64,000 nt of DNA, taken from assembly GCA_019925105.1 (NCBI GenBank), contig JAHGAU010000004.1, forward strand, positions 930,001 through 994,000, read 5' to 3'. Both the position numbers and the translations under genes were made by a program. Below are positions 13,414 through 23,989 of the stretch, one piece after another. The first letter of the stretch is position 1, and every line of letters begins with the position of its first letter. The stretch comes from Niebla homalea. Its lineage: Eukaryota > Ascomycota > Lecanoromycetes > Lecanorales > Ramalinaceae. Below the pieces are notes generated by a model, which was given only the letters and a program-made list of their open reading frames with translations, was not told where the DNA came from and did no database searches.

Positions 13414-15300
13414 TTAACGTCCGTTAAGCTTTTTTTATTAATTTTTATTTATATAAATGATTTTTCTTTAAGGTTAAACGTTATTTATTTTAATTTTTTC
13501 ATTATAATAATAATCTTAGTTAAACGGTTAGCCTTAAAAATTAATATTATTATAAATTTCCTTTTTTTATATTATTAATTATTACGTTTTACTTTTCTTT
13601 ATTTAATAAATTCCGTTTACGTTTTAAGACCGTTTTTAATTGCTTTACCGGTTTAAATTTATATAAGTTATAATATTAAACCTTAATTATTATTTTAATT
13701 TCTTTATATTAAGTCTTCTTTGCTTTTACCGTATACCGTAAGTTTTACGTTGAGTAATTATTATTATTATATACCGCGTATTTTAATATGTTCTTTATTA
13801 AGCCCTTTATTATTAAGTTAACGTATTTATACGTATTATACTTTTTAATATATACCGTATATTTTATATTATTAAGGTACTTCGTAATAATATATCCGTA
13901 TTTTTAATATTTAAAATATTAATAAATATCCGCTGCCCGGTCTTAAGGTCTTATTAACTTAAAAGACTTACCCTTTATTATTTTTTTATTAAAAATATTA
14001 TTATATATTTTTATTAATATTATATTTAAAATAATTATAAAATATCTTTTTATATAATTAAAGGCGTTTAACTTTTTTATTATAATAAAGAGGCTATAAT
14101 CGATGATTTTTAGCCTAAAGTAGAAAACTATATTCTCTTTTTTTATCCGCCTTAAAATAACTTCCTTTTCTTCCCCGTAAATCTTATTAAGTATATCCCG
14201 TTTACCGTAATAATAAAAAATTGCTTTAATACCTTTACCGTTTTATACTTTCCTTTATTAATTTATCTTTTTAACTTTTTTAGCCTTTTTTTCGCTTTTA
14301 ATAAAACTATATTAAGGAGGATATCCCTACTTTATAGCTTATATATCGTAATAATTTATTCTATTAATAATTTTCTTATTACCTTAAACGCTTTTATTAA
14401 TTATAATAAGTTTACTTTTATTATTATATTCCTTTTTTTCTTCGCCCGATAATTATATAGTTATTATTCTCGCTTTTTTAACGTTACCGTTTTCTTCCCC
14501 GTTTTTACCTTTTTTATTATTAATATTAACGCCGCCTTTATAGCTTTTATTACCTAGCTTATCCCCGTTCTTTTCTTTAGAATTTTTCCCGTCGCTTTTT
14601 TACTTTATACGTATCCTTTCTATCTTTTTTCGTTTCCGTCCGTTAATACTTTTATTATTGCCTTTTAAGCTCCGCGTAACCTCTTTAATTCCCTTAAATT
14701 TTTCTTTACTTTTACGTAAAAGTCTTTTACCCTTTATAACCCGATTTATAGTATCGGTTAGGTCTTTAGCGTAATGTCCTTTTATATAATTATAAAAAAG
14801 CCTTTTAATGCTTTTATTACTTTTTCCCCTTTTATTTCTCCCTTATATATTTAATAATTATTTCTTTTTATAATTTATTTTTATTTATCTAATATTTCTT
14901 TATTTTTACTTAACTTTTTCTTAGTTTATATATATTTAATAAGGCCTTTTACGCCTCCGTTTACCCCTTATCTATCCCTACATATTATCTTCGTCCCCTC
15001 CGCTTTTTATTTATTATCCTTTATAATAATACCTTTATATATTATATACGTCCTTTTACGCGTATCTTATTAATTATAAGCTCTTTATTCGATTTAAGGC
15101 CGTTTTATCTCGTATTTATCGCGTTATTTATATGACTTATTACCGTTTTTATTAACCTAAGCTGCTTACTTTTCTTCCTTTTTTACTTTTATTATTATTC
15201 CGCTTCCGCCTATCGTATTTAAGGTATTATCCTCACTATTACTTAAGCTATGCACGCGTGTATCGTTTCTGACCTCTGGGGTCCCGTTGTTCGTCGCCAT
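13414..15300 (-). pseudogene. LINE2 ORF1 remnant
   Basis: The start is the CAT at 15298-15300; the N-terminus reads MATNNGTPEVRND, nearly the same as LINE1 and LINE3, and is little mutated up to about 15200. The downstream part is RIP-degraded. The 3' limit is approximate. By family it is the nucleic-acid-binding ORF1 protein with CCHC knuckles. Confidence 0.7.
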
Positions 15301-15328
15301 CTCCATATTTTTTCAATCCGAGTAATTT

Positions 15329-15743
15329 ATCTTTAATTAATCTTAAAAAAACTTAATTCGGTCTTTAAGGCTTTAAACTCGGTAAAGTTCTATAATATAT
15401 TTAATATTTATTTAACGTTTTAAATTTCTTATTTAAACCTTAATTAAGGCTTTACGTATATAAACTAGCCTTAAAAGCCTTACGTTTTAACTCCGTTAAT
15501 TCGGTATTAACTTAACTTTCCGGCGTATAGGCGTTTACGGCCCTTAATAAGGCTAAGAAATCACGGTTTATATATTTTCATTAATAAAATGTCCTTTTCT
15601 TTTAATTTAGGAATATAGGTAATTAAGTAGGCTTTTCTATTTATAGCCGTAATATTATACGCCTGGCTAAATTGATTTTTAATAATATAATCTGCGTATA
15701 AGTATCGTTTACGGGTATATTTTATATTATAAGTTTATTATTA
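15329..15743 (-). other. B1 leader (untranslated) sequence, left part
   Basis: Collinear with B2 58521-58827, then continues beyond the point where C4 interrupts B2. It lies between the Gag region and the 5' LTR, so it should be the 5' untranslated leader in element orientation. No motif seen. It ends in the LINE3 TSD aagtttattatta (15731-15743). Confidence 0.6.
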
Positions 15744-15752
15744 GAACAAGGG

Positions 15753-17640
15753 ATGGCGACGAACAAAGGGACCCCAGAGGTCCAAAACGATGCGTATACG
15801 TATAGCTTTAATAACAGTAAGAGAAGTATATTAAGTACGATAAATGGAAGTAACGTAATAGTTAAAAATAAGGTAATAAACGGGTAAATAACCTATATTA
15901 ACAAAAACGGCGACGACGCGTATAAGTAATATAATAATAATAAGCCGGATAATACTTAAAGTAGGTAAGGAAATTAAGGTTAATAAAATACGCGTATTAA
16001 AGCGTATAAAACGCGTAATAATAATATAGAAGTAATAAATAAATAAAGGGATAAAAAGGCCAATACGGTATTAATAACGAGGGATATAAACGGGGGAAAA
16101 AGGCAGGAAGATTATAGTAAAAGTATTATTAAGGGTATATAAAGGGGAAATAAAATTAATAAGAAGGATAAAACCTTAAGGGATTAAAGGTAAAAAACGG
16201 AAATAATACGTCGCCCGGTAAATAAAGGCGAAAAAGCAATAGGGGAAATAATAAAGGCTTTAAAAGGACTCTTTACGGTAAAATAGAAGGATATTACGTT
16301 AAAAACTTAACCGATACTATAGATTAAGCTGAAAAACGTAAAAGACTTTTATATGAAAACAGAAATAAAACTGGGGAAAATAAAGCGATTATAAGGCTTT
16401 TAAAAGGCGGTAATAAAAACGTTAATAAAAAATAAAGACGGCGGTTTAAGGTTAAATATATAAGGCGAGGGTGCAAAGGCGGCGGCCCCTTAAATAAAAA
16501 AAAGCTAAGCGACGAGGATAATAAAAAGGGTATTTACGGTAAAAAATAAAAGGATAATAAAAGAAAGAGCGGTTATATTAAGGAAAATAAAAACAATAAT
16601 AATCCACTTATCTAATAATAAAGAAAGGAACGTAACGGTAACGGTAAATCCGCTATAATTAATAAAGGTTTTTAAAATAATAACGGAACCGTTAATAGAA
16701 TAAATTATTATAATACGTAAGCTATAAAGTAAGGATATTTTCCTTAATATAACGTTTTTAAAAACGAAAAAAAACCTAAAAAAGTTTAAAGCTTAAATTA
16801 ATAAAGGAAAGTATAAGTTAATTAAGGTTTTAAGGTAATTATTTACCGTTATAATAAATAAAATGTATTTATTACGTTTTAAAGAAACCAAGAAAAAGGT
16901 TACGTTAAAAAGTATAGAAAAGGAAAATACGGTTCTTTATTTAAAGCTTAAAATTATTAATTATAAACTTCCGTTAATAATAAGGAAATTTAACTCCTTA
17001 AAACGTATAAAAAGGTACTTTACCGTTATATTAAGTATAACGTTAATAAAGATATATAATAACGTTTTAAATAAAAAGATTATTAAAGGGGGATTTCTTA
17101 AAATAACTTAATTATAAGATAAAGCGGTTAATATTTATTAATATTTTAAGTATTAAAATTATAAATATATTATTACGAAGTATTTTAATATTATAAAATA
17201 TACGGTTTATATTAAAAATTATAATATTTATAAATATATAAAGTTAATAATTAAAGGACTTATAAAGGGCATACTTAAATACGTTATATATAATAAAAAA
17301 GGATATTTAATATAAGATTTTAAGTATATAATAAAAGCTAAAGAAATTAAACGTAAAGAAACCCGGATAACCGTAAAGATTTAACGGTATAATATATATA
17401 AAATTAATTTAATAAATTAATTAAAGGTAACCTTAAAACGTAAACTTAATTAACTAAATAATAAGGGGTAAATAATAATAAAGAAAAGAAAGCTTTTTAC
17501 AATTTTAACCTTAAGGGTTAACCGTTTTACGTCTTTAATAATAACTAAGAAAATATTAAGCTAGAAAATATTTAACTTTAATAAAAAGTCCGTAACTTAA
17601 ACGGATATAAAAGAAAAAGCCTTTATAAAAGTTAATATAT
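15753..17640 (+). pseudogene. LINE3 ORF1 remnant (Gag-like, zinc knuckles)
   Basis: The start ATG is at 15753 (MATNKGTPEVQND). The longest surviving open stretch, 82 codons at 16863-17111, is in the same frame (1110 bp, 370 codons downstream), so it is a true piece of ORF1. At 17142-17240, still in frame, Tyr residues stand in the positions expected for Cys in two or three CCHC knuckles (YFKYQNYKYIITKY, spacing 2-4-4). That is what G-to-A change of TGT/TGC codons gives. The C-terminal limit is approximate. Role by family: RNA binding in the LINE ribonucleoprotein. Confidence 0.8.
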
Positions 17641-20600
17641 AATATATTAACGTTTCTGAAAATAATATAATATAACGTCCGTAATGAGGGAATTAAAGTA
17701 ATAATATTAATATTTAAATTTAAAAAAATTAAAAACGTTAACGTTATAATAATATAAAAATTATTATATAGCTTATATATATATTTATTTATTAATTTAA
17801 AGGAAAAGTTTTATTTAACCTTTAAAGGGGATAAGATAATTAAAATATATTTCTTTATAAATAAATAGTTTAACGTAAATAATTAAGATATTATTTTTTA
17901 TAATAAAAATCTTTATATATTCCGTATTATAAAAGAAAGGGACTTAAAGGGTAATTTTAATATTTATAATGTATATAATCTGCCGCCGGTTAATAAGGAA
18001 AAATTTTTTATAATATTATTACTTAAAAAGGTTTTAATTATTTTAAATAAATATATATTACTTAAAGATTTTAATTTATATTATTATATATAAAATAAAA
18101 AAGGATATATAATAAATTACGTTAAATCGGATAATTTATTAATAATTATTACTTAAGTTAATTTTTTATTATTAATATTATAAAAGATTATTATATAAAA
18201 GAATTATAAGTTTAAAATAACGATTAATTTAATTTTTAATACGGAAAAGGTTATCGGTATAATTATAATATATAAGTTATAAAAAGACTTAAAATATAAT
18301 TTAAATTATATACCGATATAAATAACCTTAAATTAAATTATTAATATAATTTTATTATTATTAATAAAGAAAACGTAGAAAACGGTTAAAAAAATAAAGG
18401 TTTATATAAAAATAAAAAAGATAATAATATAATTTACGGACCTCCCTTAATTAAATAATAGAAACCGGATTGACCTTTTTATAAAACGAATAATAAAGGT
18501 ATTAAATAAGGTAATTAATAAGATTATCCCGATAATAAAACCCTTTTAAAGAGTTAAAATTTATTAAAATAAAAAATATATAACCACGATTATAAAAATG
18601 AAAAAACTAATTAAGTAAATTTTTAAATATAAAAACCAGGAAATATTTAATTAATTAAAAATTACTTAAAGGGAAAAAGAAAAAATTATTAAAAAAACTA
18701 AATAAGTATACTTTTAATTTACGGTATATAATTTAACTGTCTTATTTTATAACGTTTAAAAATTAATAAAGTATAATAAAAAATAAAATAAGAAACTAAA
18801 GTTTATCCTTAAATTCCTGTTTTTTAAGAAATTTAATAATATATTAATTAATATTTTTAACGGTAAAATAAAAGCCCTTAAAAAAGCATTTTTCCTTCCT
18901 TCATTAAAAGTTAATTTAAATGATATTAACGGCGTTATATATTTTAACCTTATATTAAGAAATAAAATAATAATATAAGATATAATAATTAAGGCAATTA
19001 ATAAATTAAAAAAGGATAAAGCTTTAAGATTAAATAGGATTCTTAATAAATTCTTAATAATAATAATTTTATTATTTAAAAAGGTTTTTATTTACTTTTT
19101 TTAAATATATTTTAACGTTAATTATTATTTATATAAGTTTAAAAAAATAAAGACGATTATCCTTAAGAAATTTATTAAATTGGATTACTTTAATATAAAG
19201 TTTTATAAACCTATTATATTCTTATATACGTTAAGGAAAGTTTTAAAGACGGTAATAATAGAGATCTTTAATAATTATATAAAAAATTATAGACTTTTTT
19301 TAATTAATAAATAAGAATAAAGAAAAATAAATTAATAGAAATAGCCTTTAAAGGATTAATTAACGGCATATATACAATATAAAATTACGGGAAAAAATAT
19401 ATTATAAGTTTTTTTTTCTTTTAATATTATAAATATTTTTAATAAAATAAATTATTAAAGGTTATTATATAACTTAAAGAAAAAAAGGATATTATCCTTT
19501 TTAATTAAATAAATAAAAAGTTTTTTAAGTAATTAAGTTATATTAATTAACCTAAGATAAAAAATAAATTTAATAAAGCTTACTATAACGGAAATTCCTT
19601 AAGGATTATTTATTTCTTTTATATTATTTTTATTTTTTAACGGTATATTAATTAAGGAGCTTATTAAATTAAAATAAAAAGTCTAAGTTAAAGGCTTTAT
19701 TAATAACGTTTACTTTTTAACTTATAGTATTTTTATATATATAAATTATTTAGAATTAAAATAGGTTTATAAAGTCTATTTTTAATAAGTAAAAATCCAT
19801 AAAATTTAATTTATATTATATAAGTATAAGTTTATTTATATAATTAAAAGTTTAAAATTATATAATATAATAATTATAATAAACATAAATAAAATTATAA
19901 TAAAATTAAATATTAATATTAAAACCCTTAACCTTTAAATAAATAAAAAGTTTAATTAAAAGGATTATATAAAAAAGGTTTAAAAGAAAATAATTTTATA
20001 AGAAAAAAACCTTATTTATTTCGTTATATCGATATAAAAAATTACGTTATAAAAGGCCTAGACTATTTATTAGGTTATAATAAAGTTAATTATAATATAC
20101 GTTATGGTTATTTAATATATATTTAAAAGTATTTTAAAATATAAGAAAGAGCTTATTTAAATATTATAGAAAGTTTAAAATCGGTATTTAAAAGTAATTA
20201 ACGGTACCTATAAAGTAATTTTTATCCCAATATTAAAGTTTAAGGTTTTTATACCGTTAATTAAGGTTTTATTAAATTAAATAGTTACTTAAATAAAATT
20301 AAAAAAATATATATATTTAATTATAATAATAAGAAACGGGCGGATCCGTTAAAATCTTAATAAGCTTAAAGTTAAAAAGAATAAATTAAAAATATTTATC
20401 TTTTTTTTTATTAAAATAAAATAAGAATAAATTAAAAAGGAAATTAATTTTATTAATATCCCGGAGACTAACTTAAACGGGTATAAATTCCCGCTAAATA
20501 TAAAAAAAACCGAGATTAAAGGGATTTAAAAAGCGAAGGTTATAATAATTATTATATAAGTTATAATAAAGTAAATTAAGTATTAATAAAAATATAAAGA

Positions 20601-21330
20601 CTTTATATTTTAAGGTTATTATTACTTAATTCTTAATAATAAAAAGATTATTAATAAATATTTCCGCCGTTATAATATTATAAAAAAGGATAATAGTATA
20701 TTAATAATTTAATTCCGGATAAGTAAAAATAATTTAATTTACTTTTTATTTATTATATATACTGGGGGTCGGATAAACGCCGGATATAAATACGGATAAA
20801 AAAAGCAGAACGTTATATATATCCTTATTTTTTATTTTTTATTTACGGAGGTTAAATTAAGATTTATTATAAAAGTTAATATTTATAATTACCGTTAAAT
20901 ATTATTTATAAAGCGAAGTATCCGGGTAATTATTAAGTTTATAATATTTACCGGATTATTATTATAATTTAATCTTATTATAAAAATAAATAAAATTATT
21001 AAAAACCTTACGGAAAAAGCCTATTACCGATTAAAGAAGAAAAAAAGGAGCGGAAACCAATTACGTTAATTATATGAACCGGAAAATATTTTCTATAGCC
21101 GTAAAAATATAATAATAAATATTTATTAAAAGTCCTTAAAGGAATTAACGGTTATAATAATATAAAAAAAATATATATTAAATATATAAGTATTAATAAG
21201 GATATTTAAAGATATTATATAAGGTTAAAATAGTATAAATATATAAAGAAGCGGAAAAGCAATAAGCTTAAAGATAGCCCCTATAAAGATATAGTCGTAA
21301 TATTACGGATTTTCTTAGGGGAGTTAGAAC
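17641..21330 (+). pseudogene. LINE3 ORF2 remnant: APE endonuclease, RT, C-terminal Cys motif
   Basis: All landmarks share one frame. Endonuclease: YNVRNEGIKV at 17671, then an IQEPW-like block damaged to a stop; degraded GDFNLHH as KDFNLYY at 18064; an STIDL.F-like block near 18220. RT: GFINNVYFLTYS at 19693, where FVDDV-type Asp-Asp is now Asn-Asn; then the HKxC..KYKFIY block characteristic of Tad1/CgT1 elements. C-terminus: the LIIQFRISKNNL block near 20698 and AGYKYG at 20779, where C-x-C has become Y-x-Y. The product would nick DNA and prime reverse transcription at the nick. The exact start codon is not resolved. Confidence 0.85.
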
Positions 21331-21544
21331 ATAAGAAGTATATAAATGGATTACTATTCTCTGGACGGCCGTTAACATCCTCTACCTTAGGGGATAAAGG
21401 GTGGAGGCCTGGTGAACGCCGGTTTTTGCTTTAACGTAAGTGTCAGGTTTTTGCGGTTACCAGTAAGGCTAAAAGGCCGCGTATTAAGGAACGCCGGAAT
21501 GAGCTTAGCTAGACCCATAGTATAAATCAATCAATCAATCAATC
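21331..21544 (+). other. LINE3 3' untranslated region and tail
   Basis: Almost unmutated by RIP. It contains the 3'-terminal block gtattaaggaacgccgg shared with LINE1, LINE2 and element E, preceded by a GGC...GCC stem, and ends in (AATC)5. In LINEs the 3' end is what the RT recognises, so the block is the likely binding site (inference). Confidence 0.75.
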
Positions 21545-21557
21545 AAGTTTATTATTA

Positions 21558-21627
21558 TTTATAGGTTAAATTAAATACTAAGAAAACGTTATTTAAGTAC
21601 TTAAATACGTAATCCGGACTTATAACT
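21558..21627 (-). promoter_or_regulatory. B1 leader end with primer-binding site
   Basis: Directly inside the 5' LTR, the reverse complement of 21611-21627 reads agttataagtccggatt. The C and D elements have (a/g)gttataagcccggc in the same place. This fits the copia-type PBS, which pairs with the anticodon-arm part of initiator tRNA-Met (half-tRNA priming), after RIP of GGTTATGAG. Confidence 0.65.
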
Positions 21628-21794
21628 TATTAAAGTTAAGAAATATAAGTTAAGGTACTTAATTATTACTATATATAAAGTAAGATTATATACAAGGCTA
21701 TATGTCGCTATCTTACTTAAGTTTAACACGTCCGCCTTATCTAATCTGATCCGCGTCACGTAATCTCCCAAGTGGCGATCCTGCACATTTAACA
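21628..21794 (-). repeat. B1 5' LTR (167 bp)
   Basis: In element sense it begins TGTTAAATGTGC and ends in a RIP-altered CTTCAACA-type terminus (…AATA). It matches the B2 LTR at 53106-53267 (162 bp), with a 5 bp insertion in B1 after ataagtt. The promoter half (21700-21794) is little mutated. The following base begins C0 sequence. Confidence 0.88.
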
Positions 21795-21971
21795 ATATAT
21801 ATTAAAGCTCGAAGGGGAGTATTAAAAGTACTTATATTAATTACCCGGTACTCGGGTAGATTAGATATGATCCGAAGCTAGTCCCAATTGGGGTAGCCGG
21901 GATTCAGGAGTACTTAGTCGCACTTCTGTATATAGAGAATAATCAAGTACCTTACACCTTACATTTCAAGA
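21795..21971 (+). mobile_element. C0: 3' end of a plus-strand C copia element
   Basis: 21795-21819 holds the end of the internal region with polypurine tract gctcgaaggggag, followed by the 3' LTR. The rest of C0 lies left of B1, outside the window. B1 must have inserted about 25 bp upstream of the C0 3' LTR. To the right, LINE4 sequence starts, so C0 inserted in LINE4. The 3' TSD would be 21972-21976 (aaaaa) but the partner is not visible. Confidence 0.85.
21820..21971 (+). repeat. C0 3' LTR (152 bp)
   Basis: Same 152 bp LTR as C1-C4, running from tattaaaagtac (RIP form of TGTTAAAAGTAC) to ttcaaga. It is little mutated and, together with 29704-29855 and 28992-29143, gives the family consensus. 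The terminus is …AAGA, not the canonical …CA. Confidence 0.93.
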
Positions 21972-22666
21972 AAAAATAAACCCTTTATAGCTTATAAAGG
22001 CGTTTCAAGTAATAAGAAAGTTATTGACGGAATAAATTATCATTATATGTAAATTATAAAATAAGGATATCCTCCTTAATATAACCTCTTGAAAAATAAA
22101 GAAAAGCTTAAAGAAATTAAAGATATAAACCGGTAAAAATAAATTTAAAACGGTAAAAATATTAAAATAATTATTCATTATTATAATAAATAAAATAAGG
22201 TATATTTAATACATTTTACGGAAGTAAGCCCAATATAATTTTTTACCGTAAATTAAAAACTATTAATTATAAGCTTCCTTAAATAATAAAGAGACCGGAT
22301 ACCTTAAGACGGATAAAGAAATATTCTACGGTTATATTAAGTATAACGTTAATAAGGATATATAATAATATTTTAAATAAAAAAATTATTAAAGAAGGGT
22401 CCCTTAAATTAACCCGGTTATAAAATAGGGCGGTGGATATCTATTAATACTTTAACTATTAAGGCTATAAGTATATTATTATAACATGCCTTAATAATAT
22501 AAGGTATACAGCATATATTAAAGGGTATAATATATATAAATATACTAATTTAATAAGTAAAAGCTTTATTGAAAACGTATATAAGTATATAGCGTATAAG
22601 AAGGATAAATACCCGGTATAAAACCTGAAATACCCGGCATAAAACCTGAAATACCCGGTAAAGATT
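21972..22666 (+). pseudogene. LINE4 piece 1: C-terminal half of ORF1
   Basis: Aligns to LINE3 from about 16620 to 17325. Around 22440-22490 the zinc-knuckle block is visible (YFNYQGYKYIITTC, Cys mostly turned to Tyr). At 22610-22660 it has a tandem duplication not found in LINE3. Broken by E at 22666. Confidence 0.8.
22610..22660 (+). repeat. 21 bp tandem repeat inside LINE4 ORF1
   Basis: Units at 22610-22630 and 22631-22651 differ by one base (ggt/ggc); a partial third begins at 22652. 21 bp keeps the frame, so seven codons were duplicated. The third unit became the E target site. Confidence 0.9.
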
Positions 22667-23203
22667 GATTGATTAATTGATTTATTTATACACGAGTCTA
22701 GCTACTTTAATCTAATTTCGGCGTTCCATAATACTGGTGGCTGGGCTATAATTATCTTAATATTTATACTTATTTTAAACTTATCGCTTTAATTTTTAAA
22801 AAAAAGAGGAAACTATAATCGGCTAACTTAACCCTAGCTTACCCTAGATACTAACCCGATTTAAATAAAAACCTTTCCCCCGTAATTATTTGCCTTAATA
22901 TTATAACCGAGTTTTTACGTTAACCAGATTAAGATTAATAATTATTTTAAATCTTTAATTTATTATTTCCGCTGAGAATCCTTTACTTTTTAACGTTATA
23001 GTCTACGGTAAGGATTTTAATAATAATATTAAGCTTAATCGGGGGGAGGTAGCCTTAATTATATAACTTTACTTCTCTTAGTACTTAAACTTTACTTTAA
23101 GTATTTTATTACGTAGCTTTTCGGATTAACCTTATTCGATCTTAACTTTAACTTTTTAGCGTTAAATCCCTATAATCCCTTTTTACTGGCCCTACGTGGT
23201 AAT

Positions 23204-23355
23204 TCTTGAAATGTGAGGTATAAGTTACTTAATTATTCTCTATGTATAGAAGTGCGACTAAGTACTCCTGAATCCCGGCTACCTTAATTGGGTCTAGCTT
23301 CGGATTATATTTAATCTACCCGAATACCGGGTAATTAATATAAGTACTTTTAATA
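23204..23355 (-). repeat. C1 3' LTR (152 bp)
   Basis: In plus-strand reading it runs from tcttgaaatgtg to acttttaata. It matches 28992-29143. The following ctctttttcgagc (23356-23368) is the complement of the polypurine tract. Confidence 0.93.
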
Positions 23356-23989
23356 CTCTTTTTCGAGCTTTAATATATATTACTTATATAATTATCTATT
23401 TATAATATTATGTTTTATTATTACTTTTTAATTTTAATCTTTATATAACGTATACCCTATTTAAATAATATTTTTTATAAGTTATTAAAGCTTTTCTATA
23501 ACGGTAATCTTTTACTTTATAGCGGTAGTCTTTTCGCGGTAAAATACCTTAAAAGATTATACTTATAGCCTTAAATATATATTACTTATTCCTTTAAGTT
23601 ATAAAGCCGGCGCGGTAACGGTAAGTTTTTTTATATCTTAAATTATCTTTTAGTAACCCCCCGGGGTACGTAATTTCATCCGGGTATATTCCGGGGTAAA
23701 TATCGTTTTTTACGATTTACCCTTTTTTTAAAATATTTTTTTAATTTTCTTACTTTATATATTAAATTTATATTAAAACGTATTCTTAAGTTCCTTAAGA
23801 TTAATAATAACCTCCCTATAAGTAATTGGGAGCTCCCCTTATAAGTGGCTTAAAACTTACTTTAAATAACTTAAAGATAAAATTATAAGGTTATTAATAT
23901 TATTAACGAAACTTCAGTCGGTATAAAGACGTTCCGGGGGTACTTTAAAATTAAGTACCTTACGGAACCCCTTAAAGGGCTAATATGGT

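Larger units (their letters stand above)
9494..15314 (-). mobile_element. LINE2: full-length Tad1-like non-LTR retrotransposon
   Basis: 5821 bp, minus strand, in B1. The perfect 14 bp TSD aatccgagtaattt is at 9480-9493 and 15315-15328. B2 carries the unoccupied site once near 58509. The tail is 14 perfect GATT units. The 5' end has about 14 bp before the ORF1 ATG (15298-15300 on the complement), slightly different from LINE1. It aligns end to end with LINE1 but is more decayed in the middle. Confidence 0.93.
15744..21544 (+). mobile_element. LINE3: full-length Tad1-like non-LTR retrotransposon, best-preserved copy
   Basis: 5801 bp, plus strand, inserted in the B1 leader with a perfect 13 bp TSD aagtttattatta at 15731-15743 and 21545-21557. 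It ends in five AATC units (21525-21544). The 5' region to about 16560 and the 3' region from about 21300 are much less RIP-affected than the middle. Diagnostic parts: ORF1 from 15753, zinc knuckles at 17142-17240, endonuclease from about 17671, RT core at 19693, CxC-type motif at 20779. ORF1 motifs share one frame and ORF2 motifs another, so the copy was inserted as an intact two-ORF LINE and then killed by point mutation. Confidence 0.95.
1..21794 (-). mobile_element. B1: copia LTR retrotransposon, left end outside window, split by three LINEs
   Basis: Minus-strand Ty1/copia element. Its own sequence is 1-1474, 7250-9493, 15329-15743 and 21558-21794; the rest is LINE1, LINE2 and LINE3. The pieces join collinearly into B2 (from about 54817 to 58827), which is uninterrupted at both the LINE1 and LINE2 sites and so serves as the empty-site control. 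The 5' LTR lies at the right end (21628-21794) with a primer-binding site just inside it. The 3' LTR and PPT are beyond position 1. B1 is itself inserted in the 3' end of C0, because C-family sequence starts directly at 21795. Frames are destroyed by RIP. Confidence 0.9.

Noticed and set aside
21601..21795. 64-codon minus-strand reading frame
   Set aside because: It lies across the B1 LTR and leader, non-coding parts of the element. It is open only because the LTR half is little mutated.
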